Assembly (NCBI RefSeq): GCF_024707485.1
Contig: NZ_CP102602.1
Span: forward strand, 682,001 to 746,000
Reading direction: 5' to 3'
From: Thermococcus thermotolerans
GTDB lineage: Archaea > Methanobacteriota_B > Thermococci > Thermococcales > Thermococcaceae
DNA length: 64,000 nt
Each line of letters begins with the position of its first letter. The first letter of the stretch is position 1. Below are positions 8,867 through 15,486 of this stretch, piece after piece. The notes beneath the pieces were generated by a model. That model made no database searches. It saw only the letters and a program-made list of their open reading frames with translations, and was not told where the DNA came from. Both the position numbers and the translations under genes were made by a program.

Positions 8867-10330
8867 TCAGCCTTCTTTAACTTTTAATGCCTCCAGGAAC
8901 TTCTCCGTTATCGCCTCTTCTGCCAGCCTCAGCAGTGAGCTCTTGTCTCTGGCGAGCTTGAAGATCCCCAGCGGGATCCTCGCACCCCCAGACTGTGCGT
9001 GACCGCCGCCACTACCTATGTCACCAAAGGCCTCCTTCAGAACCTTCCCAATATTGACCCTGACATCGCGGGTTCTGGCGGAAATCTCTATCCTGTCATC
9101 AACGATGCCGAAGACGAAGACAGTGGTTATTCCCTCAAGGCGGAGAAGGAAGTCAGCCGATTCTGCTATCGCGTCGCGGTTCGTTATGAATCCAACGTTG
9201 CTGACAACAACGTTCTTGTAGATGCGGCGGTTCATTATGGCCTTGGCAAGAATCTCAGCGGTTTCTGTGCTTATGTCAGGGTGCTCTATCTTGTCGAGGA
9301 GCTCGTAGTCGACCTTTCCGGCAAGGAACTCTATGGCCCTCAGGTCTGTGTGGCCCAGCTTGGAGAACTTCTTGGTGTCTATGTAGATACCGTAGAAGAG
9401 CGCCGTTCCAAGGACGGGCGTGATCGAAATGTTAAGGGTCCGGAGATACTCCGCCAGTATCGCTGATGAAGAGTTTACCTCCGGCCTTATGTCAAGGAAA
9501 GCATCGTCCGGAAGGAGATCCTGGAGATGCTGGAGTATCTGGTGATGGTCGATCAATATCTTTATCTTTTCGTAGTCATTGGCCTCCAATACCGTCAGGT
9601 TTCCGTTGGGCTGACAGTCCACGAGGGCTATGAATGGATAGCGCTTGAGCTCATAGGAGCCGCGGGAAATCTTTCTTATGTCAACCCCAAGCAGGTTAAC
9701 AAACGCTCTGTTTTCGTGGTGGGTTATTTCGCCTCCGTACACTATATGGGTCTTAAATCCAAGGGTCTGGGCTATAACGCTCAAGGCCGTTGCACTGGCT
9801 ATTGAGTCAGGATCCGGGTTGTCGTGCATGACTATGAGGAGGGAGTCGCTCTTTGCCTTCAGCTCCTTGAGCTTCTTCACGAGAAGGTTGGCGTTCTTCT
9901 TTTCGCCGAGCATTTCGACCGTCTTCACCACAGCATCCTTAAGGGCGCTCCGGGGTGAGATTGCATAGTCAACCTTGACATCTGCCTCAAACTCCTCGTT
10001 AATCTGCGAAACAAGTTCGTCAAGACTCACCTCGTCCGGAATGACGGTAAGAATCGGAACGTCTCTGTTATTTGTCCTTATCACGTAGACAGTCTTCTTT
10101 ATCGTATCCACATCCATCACAGTGATTATAACCAGCTCAGCCTTATCTATGCCCGCCTTCAGCAGCGTTGCGGTGTATGAAAAGTCCCCCTGAATGACCT
10201 GGAACCCACTCTCTTCGAGAGCCTTTGCCCGAAGCTGATCCTTCTCAATGATTATAATCTCAAACTCTCCTTTGAGGGAGTCTGCTATTGAGCGGCCGAT
10301 TGCCCCGCCTCCAAGTATCAGCACCCGCAT
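8867..10330 (-). CDS. RCK(TrkA-N)-DHH/DHHA1 phosphoesterase
   Basis: A 487-aa fusion. Residues 1-120 are an RCK/TrkA-N nucleotide-binding domain (VLILGGGAIGRSIADSL, then IEKD and GDFSYTATLLKAGIDKA). From about 165 a DHH phosphoesterase follows with MHDNPDPDSIASA, VDCQPN, LIDHHQ and the C-terminal DHHA1 signature GGGHAQSGGARI. DHH/DHHA1 enzymes cleave cyclic dinucleotides or short oligonucleotides, and RCK domains bind NAD or c-di-AMP; the pairing suggests nucleotide-signal turnover, which is inference. The start at 10330 follows GGTGAG. A TATA-like box on the reverse strand (agtatatc, about 10371-10378) fits as promoter. Confidence 0.88.
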   Translation of the reverse strand: MRVLILGGGAIGRSIADSLKGEFEIIIIEKDQLRAKALEESGFQVIQGDFSYTATLLKAGIDKAELVIITVMDVDTIKKTVYVIRTNNRDVPILTVIPDEVSLDELVSQINEEFEADVKVDYAISPRSALKDAVVKTVEMLGEKKNANLLVKKLKELKAKSDSLLIVMHDNPDPDSIASATALSVIAQTLGFKTHIVYGGEITHHENRAFVNLLGVDIRKISRGSYELKRYPFIALVDCQPNGNLTVLEANDYEKIKILIDHHQILQHLQDLLPDDAFLDIRPEVNSSSAILAEYLRTLNISITPVLGTALFYGIYIDTKKFSKLGHTDLRAIEFLAGKVDYELLDKIEHPDISTETAEILAKAIMNRRIYKNVVVSNVGFITNRDAIAESADFLLRLEGITTVFVFGIVDDRIEISARTRDVRVNIGKVLKEAFGDIGSGGGHAQSGGARIPLGIFKLARDKSSLLRLAEEAITEKFLEALKVKEG

Positions 10331-10420
10331 GTTTCTCACCTTTTTGCACAATAATGTTTAAATACAAGCGCCGATATACTAAGACGGTGAATTCCTTTCG
10401 GGATTTCTTTGGCGGAAGGA

Positions 10421-10440
10421 TATATATAGCTAATGGTGAT
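10421..10440 (+). promoter_or_regulatory. TATA-like element and RBS of the DUF2226-type gene
   Basis: tatatata (10421-10428) and GGTGAT (10435-10440) lie immediately before ATG 10445. The GGTGAT plus four-base spacing sets the start. The TATA-like run is too near the ATG to serve a leadered transcript, so the active TATA may be an upstream element (gtttaaata, about 10357-10366). Confidence 0.35.
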
Positions 10441-10444
10441 GAGC

Positions 10445-12184
10445 ATGCAGTTGCCGGACAAGCAACCACTCATTGAAAACATGGTAGTAACTTCGGCGGG
10501 GGAGCTAGGGGAGCTCATCCAAAACGGTCTCTCAAAGGGTAGCGGCGCGTTTCTAAAGATATTCGCCAAGGACTCCGCCGGGAAGTACTACATGACAATA
10601 CTCCTCGACCGCTCCAAGGTACTCGCTGCCGAATGCCTTCTCGTGGACAAAAAGCAGGGCCTCACTGGAGAAGAGGCAATCACTCTGCTGAAGTCACTCA
10701 TCGGTAAACCCATGGTCGTTGACGTTTATACCCTCGATGAGCTGGAAATCAAGCTTTCAATAGCAGATAACGTTGATGTGTACGTTCAGACACCGAAAAT
10801 ACCCCTAAACGAGCTGTTCAAAAAGGCAGAGGAAGGCCCGCCAAAAAGGGAAGAGAGAAGGACAGAATCAGCAGTCCCGGTGACCGTTACGCAGGAAGTC
10901 CCCAAGGCAGTTCCGGCAGTGGCGGAAGCAAAGGCAGAGGAAAAGGCCGAAGTCCCCGCTGAGGAAAAGCCCTCCGCCCCCGCCCTTCCGAAGGAAGAGA
11001 AGAAAAAACCCGCTCCTCCGGAAAAGCCCGAAGTTATCGTCAATCTCACCGGGGGAGAGCTCCCGGAGAGGGCGTTTCAGGTCTACGCCGAGGATCTGCT
11101 CAAGGAAGCCAAGAGGATCAAAGGTCTGAGAATCAACAAGATTGAATTCGACGCAAACGTTGGCGAGGGTGTGGTTTACCTAAACGTCCACATATACGGC
11201 AACTCCGATGGCAGTTCCAGGGACATAGAAATCGCGGAGAAGAGGATGCTCCATGCAGTCAGCAAATACGCGCCTGTTCTCCTCAGGGAAGCCGAAGTCA
11301 AGCCCATAGTCAGGGACGTCAGCGTGGTGATAGACGGGCAGGAGGTTAAGCCCCAGGAGATCGTGGACAAGGACAAAAAGAAGACGGGCAACGTGACAAA
11401 GGACGGAAAGATAAGCCTCTCCGTTCTTGAGGACGTTTGGCCGTATTTCAGCGCCTACGCCAGAACCGTCATAACCGAGCTGGAGGGAACGGGAGTAAGG
11501 GTCAAGAAAGCGTATTTTGATGTCAGGGGACGAAGAGAGTTCGAGATTAACCTGTCCATGGTCGGAGAGACTGAGATGACCAGAGAGACCGTTGAGAGGA
11601 TCGCCAGGGACATCCTCACAAGGCACGCCAGAGAGCTCGGGAGGTCAATAAAGCGCTACATAACCGTCCACAACATCGACGTTGAAGTCCTGACCCCCGC
11701 CGTTGTAAAGGCTGCCAAGGAGGCCCCCAAGGTAACCTCCAGCAAAGCTTCCGAGATTCTGGCAAAGAAAGAACTCCTGGAGAAGGAGGTTGAGCAGCTC
11801 CTCAAGCAGGCAGGGATAGAAGACCTCGCCCCGTTCACGGAGGAAAAGAAGAAAGAGGCAGAGGAGGCCATGGTCAAGGGCCGCATAGAACCCGCAATAG
11901 AGACCCTGAAGACCAGGATTCACGCGGAGATGAAGCTTATACCCAGGGTTACCTTCAAATGGCTCAAAATGAACCACGAAATTAAGGACTCCACGGTGAT
12001 GGTTGATATTGAGGCAAGCTTCCTGAGGGAGGAAACCGGAGGACTCTTCGGATCATTCTCAGGGGTCTCGGAGAGCAAGATAAAGAAGGACATCGAAGAC
12101 GCGATAAGGCGCGTCATTCGCGAAGTTTCAAAGGAGTATGGTGTACGGATAGGGCTGAGGAAGCTAAACATAATCCTCCGCTGA
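10445..12184 (+). CDS. DUF2226-type archaeal protein with repeated alpha/beta modules
   Basis: A 579-aa cytoplasmic protein. The N-terminal about 120 residues resemble the archaeal DUF2226 domain. A Pro/Ala/Glu/Lys linker (about 130-195) leads to three similar modules of about 90 residues, beginning near ERAFQVYAEDLLKEAKRIKG, YFSAYARTVITELEGTGV and the C-terminal HAEMKLIPRVTFKWLKMN, each ending with a strand such as VDVEVLTP or IGLRKLNIIL. A helical charged segment lies between the second and third. No enzyme motif is visible. The repeats suggest a scaffold or binding protein. It is monocistronic, and a candidate C/D guide RNA lies antisense just after its stop. Confidence 0.7.
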   Translation: MQLPDKQPLIENMVVTSAGELGELIQNGLSKGSGAFLKIFAKDSAGKYYMTILLDRSKVLAAECLLVDKKQGLTGEEAITLLKSLIGKPMVVDVYTLDELEIKLSIADNVDVYVQTPKIPLNELFKKAEEGPPKREERRTESAVPVTVTQEVPKAVPAVAEAKAEEKAEVPAEEKPSAPALPKEEKKKPAPPEKPEVIVNLTGGELPERAFQVYAEDLLKEAKRIKGLRINKIEFDANVGEGVVYLNVHIYGNSDGSSRDIEIAEKRMLHAVSKYAPVLLREAEVKPIVRDVSVVIDGQEVKPQEIVDKDKKKTGNVTKDGKISLSVLEDVWPYFSAYARTVITELEGTGVRVKKAYFDVRGRREFEINLSMVGETEMTRETVERIARDILTRHARELGRSIKRYITVHNIDVEVLTPAVVKAAKEAPKVTSSKASEILAKKELLEKEVEQLLKQAGIEDLAPFTEEKKKEAEEAMVKGRIEPAIETLKTRIHAEMKLIPRVTFKWLKMNHEIKDSTVMVDIEASFLREETGGLFGSFSGVSESKIKKDIEDAIRRVIREVSKEYGVRIGLRKLNIILR

Positions 12185-12194
12185 TTTCTTTTTA

Positions 12195-12258
12195 TTATTT
12201 CAGCACTCAAGATCTTCATCATCCTGAACGTCAGTTCTGCCGAGGTCATCATTCGTTG
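12195..12258 (-). ncRNA. C/D box guide RNA (candidate)
   Basis: Read on the reverse strand: box C ATGATGA (12252-12246), an 11-nt guide, box D' CTGA (12234-12231), an 8-nt spacer, box C' ATGATGA (12222-12216), a 12-nt guide agatcttgagtg, and box D CTGA (12203-12200). All four boxes match consensus exactly and the spacings are those of archaeal 2'-O-methylation guides. A reverse-strand TATA-like box (aattaaatacc, about 12284-12274) sits about 25 nt upstream of box C, where a promoter is expected. The rRNA or tRNA targets were not searched. Confidence 0.85.
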
Positions 12259-12346
12259 GGGCTTTGAAGCCTTGGTATTTAATTCTGTCTGTTGTGGCTC
12301 GGGGATATAGGGTTATATGAATTATTCGTCTTCCATCGAAACGCTA

Positions 12347-12378
12347 AGTTTTTAAGCTGAACGTACCCCGGTTCCAAC
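12347..12378 (+). promoter_or_regulatory. Leaderless promoter of the EamA transporter gene
   Basis: A BRE-like cgaaacg and TATA-like gtttttaag (about 12347-12356) lie about 26 nt before ATG 12379, with no GGTG-type ribosome site between. Transcription is predicted to begin within a few bases of the start codon, giving a leaderless mRNA. Confidence 0.45.
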
Positions 12379-13248
12379 ATGGACGGCACACTCCTGGGAG
12401 TCCTGGGGGCACTCACCTCAGCGTTTTCATGGGCGGCCTCCACGATACTCATAAAAGTCGGAATGAGGGACAAGAGCCCTGTGGCAGTTAATATCATTCG
12501 TCTTTACATAGTTTCAGCCATATTTGCCGGCATATTCCTCACCAACGGCACCTTCCAGGAAGTGCTTTCCCTTCACCCAAAGTTGCTCGTGGTGGCGTTT
12601 GTATCAGCGATGTTCGGCTTCGTTGTGGGAGACTACTTCTACTTCAACGCCCTTAACATGATGGGCGTTTCCAGGACGGTGCCGATAACCTCGACATACC
12701 CCCTCTGGGCGATACTCTGGGCGGCCCTGTTCCTTGGGAGGGAGATAGGCATCCAGATAATCCTGGGAGCCCTCCTCGTTGTCCTGGCAATAATAGTGGT
12801 TCGCAGAGCTGAGGAAAGGGAAAATATCAACCCGCGGGGCTTCATCTTCGCACTGCTTGCTCCGGTTTCATGGAGTCTGGCCATACTTACGATGGACTGG
12901 CTGACAGGATATATGGATGTGCTCACCCTGGCAGGGCTGAGAATGATGCTGGCGGCACTGGGAATTTCTGTACTCCTCCCAAGATACCTCCCAGAGCTGA
13001 AGCAAGTAACTCCAAAAGAGGCGCTCATACTGACCGGGGCCGCCATCACCGGACTCATGGTGGGCCAGTACCTCTTTGTATACTCGGTTAACCTTGTGGG
13101 GTCTCAGATAGCCGCCCCGGTCTCGGCGATAAACCCCATAATCTCCTCCGCCCTAGCAATAGTCCTGCTGAAGGAGCCCCCGAACAGGAAGATACTAGAA
13201 GGTCTCGTTCTGGCCGTTCTTGGAGTTATACTTATCTCGACCGCATGA
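12379..13248 (+). CDS. EamA/DMT-family transporter
   Basis: A 289-aa membrane protein with ten predicted helices in two homologous EamA halves (about 5-137 and 150-287). Typical segments are GALTSAFSWAASTILIKVGM at the start of half one, SRTVPITSTYPLWAILWAALFLGREI closing it, and SQIAAPVSAINPIISSALAIVLLKEPP closing half two. Drug/metabolite transporters of this type export amino acids, nucleotides or other metabolites. There is no substrate-specific signature, and the gene is monocistronic between two guide RNA candidates, so context does not help. Confidence 0.88.
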   Translation: MDGTLLGVLGALTSAFSWAASTILIKVGMRDKSPVAVNIIRLYIVSAIFAGIFLTNGTFQEVLSLHPKLLVVAFVSAMFGFVVGDYFYFNALNMMGVSRTVPITSTYPLWAILWAALFLGREIGIQIILGALLVVLAIIVVRRAEERENINPRGFIFALLAPVSWSLAILTMDWLTGYMDVLTLAGLRMMLAALGISVLLPRYLPELKQVTPKEALILTGAAITGLMVGQYLFVYSVNLVGSQIAAPVSAINPIISSALAIVLLKEPPNRKILEGLVLAVLGVILISTA

Positions 13249-13289
13249 GGGGCAGGTTTTTAAATTTTCTACACTATCTTTAACTGCCG

Positions 13290-13450
13290 ACAGCGGGGGG
13301 ACAGTACGTCTCCTCGCACGGGCTCGGTCTACCCGCCTCCGCGAGGTATCGGGTTCCGTGAGCGGAGAGTGCTCACGCCGAGCCCACAGGGCCGGGAGCA
13401 TCCACCCGCGCGAGGGAATGAACGCGGGCCTCTGTGCCCGGCCCACAAGC
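13290..13450 (+). ncRNA. Double-hairpin H/ACA guide RNA with extra 5' hairpin (candidate)
   Basis: A second GC-rich island. Hairpin A is closed by GGGCTCGG (13320-13327) with CCGAGCCC (13378-13385) and followed by ACA 13386-13388; inside, CTCCGC pairs with GCGGAG around a GA/TGA kink-turn. Hairpin B is closed by GGGCCGGG (13389-13396) with CCCGGCCC (13437-13444) and followed by ACA 13445-13447; its pocket strands are agcatcca and cctctgtg and its upper stem is CCCGCG/CGCGGG under a cGA/aTGA kink-loop. This is textbook archaeal H/ACA architecture. A further 8-bp stem (13295-13302 with 13308-13315, five-base loop) precedes hairpin A. A TATA-like gtttttaaat (13256-13265) lies about 25-30 nt upstream. 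Confidence 0.85.
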
Positions 13451-13507
13451 ATTTTCTGAGGAAGGCTTATAACCTCCAAGACTGAAATAAATAACCGGTG
13501 GTTATGT

Positions 13508-14080
13508 ATGGTGACAATCCCCCGCCCCATTGATCCCAGGGAGATAAGGCGAATTCGGAAGGAGCTCGGCATAACGCAGGAAGAGCTCGCCGAGAAGGCG
13601 GGCGTAACTCAGGCGTATATAGCCAAGCTAGAGGCGGGGAAGGTCGACCCGCGATTATCCACCTTCAACCGTATCCTGCAGGCCCTGCTCGAATGCAAGA
13701 GGGCACAGCTTAAAGCAAAGGATGTCATGTCCTCTCCCGTTATCTCAGTTAAGCCCTACGAACTAGTTGAAAACGTCATTAAGATAATGAACGAGCACAA
13801 CATCTCCCAGATTCCAGTCATAGCTGGAAACAAAGTCGTCGGTTCCGTGACGGAGCGGACACTGGTCAGGCAGAGCCTTGAGTACGAGGACATCTACGAC
13901 AGAAAGGTCATGGAGGTCATGGAGGAGCCGTTCCCGATAGTCAACGAGGACGAAGACCTTGAAGTCGTCAAGTACCTCCTTGAAGAGCACCCGGCGGTTC
14001 TGGTTCAGGACAGGGAAGGAAAGGTGGCCGGAATCATAACCCGCGTAGATATCTTCAGGATTGGGAAAATTAAGGAGTAA
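13508..14080 (+). CDS. HTH-CBS domain transcriptional regulator
   Basis: A 190-aa protein with an N-terminal Cro/C1-type helix-turn-helix (RRIRKELGITQEELAEKAGVTQAYIAKLE, about 15-45) and two CBS domains (about 75-185, starting AKDVMSSPVISVKPYELVE and VMEVMEEPFPIVNEDEDLE). CBS pairs usually bind adenosine nucleotides, so this is probably an energy-state-responsive regulator; its regulon is unknown. ATG 13508 follows CCGGTGG. It lies between the H/ACA RNA and a surface protein gene with no operon partner. Confidence 0.85.
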   Translation: MVTIPRPIDPREIRRIRKELGITQEELAEKAGVTQAYIAKLEAGKVDPRLSTFNRILQALLECKRAQLKAKDVMSSPVISVKPYELVENVIKIMNEHNISQIPVIAGNKVVGSVTERTLVRQSLEYEDIYDRKVMEVMEEPFPIVNEDEDLEVVKYLLEEHPAVLVQDREGKVAGIITRVDIFRIGKIKE

Positions 14081-14168
14081 GATTATTACCCCCATTTTCT
14101 TTCGTTTGGAAATGTTTTTATCACCCACAGCCGATTATTTCGAGGAAAATAACGAGAGGGGAAGGGCA

Positions 14169-15386
14169 ATGGGGAAAGTGGCAATTACCTTGATTATTTT
14201 CGTCATCTTTTTCTCTCAGTACGTGGGTGCCGCAACAATAGCGGTCGATGTTTCACACAATGAAGGGACGATAGCACTGGTCTCGTCCATAGTTGATCCC
14301 GTCACGGGGAGGATCATAGCCGAAGGCATGATACCAGCCCTCTCCTGGTACGACTGGGGCTACATCGGCTACAGCTCTGAGCTCGAAAATGCAGGTGTTA
14401 AGCATCTCGGTGACGGCATAACGTACGATGCGCTGGAGGGCGTTGATGTCCTTATAATAGGACAGCCGTGGAAGAGATTCTCCCCCGGGGAGATGGGGGC
14501 CATCGTGAAATGGTTCTCGGAGGGAGGGAAAGTACTGTGGGTTGCCGGAGACTGCGACAGGAAGGATAGTGCCTACGTTCAGCGAAACGTCAACGAACTG
14601 CTCTCCGCGATACCAAACACTAAACTGAGGATAGACTACGCCACCGCAACCGATACCTTCAGCAACGCCGGGAAGAGCGCATACGTGGCGGGCTTCGTCA
14701 GGGCGGACTTGGAAACTCCCGACGCGGGTATTCTCAACAAGGGCTATCAGGGGGAGGTCGGCAAGGTCCTCTTCCATGAGCCGGGCGTCCTGGCATGGGT
14801 GGACGAAAACGGGAGATGGCACCCCCTAATCGCGGGGGAGATTCCCGAGGGAGTCTACAGAATAGTCACGACCAGCGGCAACGGAATGATAGAGGATGAC
14901 TACACCCCGGAGGCAAGGGCTTACAAAGCCTGGGACAGGGGGGTATTCACTCTCCTGGCTGTGGAGTTCGTCAAATTCCCCAACGGGGCAGAGAGCATTC
15001 TGATAGTCAGTGCAGAGAGCCCCTACGGAAGCCCCGTGCCCATATGGGTGAACCGCTACGGTAGCTATCTCTTCGATGGCCAGCAGTTCGTCACCAACCT
15101 ACTCCGCTGGGCCCTTATTGAAGCATCGAAGCTGGCCCCGCCTGAGGAAACCACAACCACCACCGTAACGACGACAACCACGACACAGGGGATAACCACG
15201 ACCACTCACCTCACGGTCTCCACCACGACCACCTCAAACCCCGTGGTAGAGACAACCACGGCCACCAGCGAAACACCAGTAACAACAGCCGCATCGTCAG
15301 GGACTCCAGTCTGGATTGTAGGGGTAGCTGTGGTGCTGCTCACCGGCGCTGCAGTTCTGGTGTTCCTGCTACTCAAAAAACCGTGA
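14169..15386 (+). CDS. Membrane-anchored surface protein with Thr-rich stalk
   Basis: A 405-aa exported protein. An N-terminal signal peptide (GKVAITLIIFVIFFSQYVGA) precedes a globular domain of about 300 residues with DVLIIGQPWKRFSPGEMGAIVKWFSEGGKVLWVAGD, which resembles the glutamine-amidotransferase-like (ThuA/DUF4350-type) fold without its catalytic Cys. A Thr/Ser-rich stalk (about 325-380), probably O-glycosylated, leads to a C-terminal membrane helix and KKP. This is the usual design of Thermococcales cell-surface binding or assembly proteins. The start 14169 follows a purine-rich ribosome site. The next gene, 100 nt on, is a duplicated metal-receptor lipoprotein, so a shared surface role is possible. 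Confidence 0.75.
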   Translation: MGKVAITLIIFVIFFSQYVGAATIAVDVSHNEGTIALVSSIVDPVTGRIIAEGMIPALSWYDWGYIGYSSELENAGVKHLGDGITYDALEGVDVLIIGQPWKRFSPGEMGAIVKWFSEGGKVLWVAGDCDRKDSAYVQRNVNELLSAIPNTKLRIDYATATDTFSNAGKSAYVAGFVRADLETPDAGILNKGYQGEVGKVLFHEPGVLAWVDENGRWHPLIAGEIPEGVYRIVTTSGNGMIEDDYTPEARAYKAWDRGVFTLLAVEFVKFPNGAESILIVSAESPYGSPVPIWVNRYGSYLFDGQQFVTNLLRWALIEASKLAPPEETTTTTVTTTTTTQGITTTTHLTVSTTTTSNPVVETTTATSETPVTTAASSGTPVWIVGVAVVLLTGAAVLVFLLLKKP

Positions 15387-15432
15387 GCAGTCGCTCTTCT
15401 TCCTTTATTCCTACTGGCCAAAATATCCAACA

Positions 15433-15442
15433 ACTTTATATA
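15433..15442 (+). promoter_or_regulatory. TATA box of the metal-receptor lipoprotein gene
   Basis: ctttatatac at about 15433-15442 is a strong archaeal TATA box about 50 nt before ATG 15487, with AGGTGATG as ribosome site at about 15476-15483. The receptor gene is therefore probably transcribed independently of the Thr-rich surface protein. Confidence 0.55.
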
Positions 15443-15486
15443 CCCCCTGCCAAATCAGTGATGGACAAATAATCCAGGTGATGTGA

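Noticed and set aside
8867-10330. Calling the RCK-DHH protein a RecJ exonuclease
   Set aside because: The N-terminal RCK domain and single DHH/DHHA1 unit differ from RecJ/GAN; the GAN-like gene is the one at 31540-32967.
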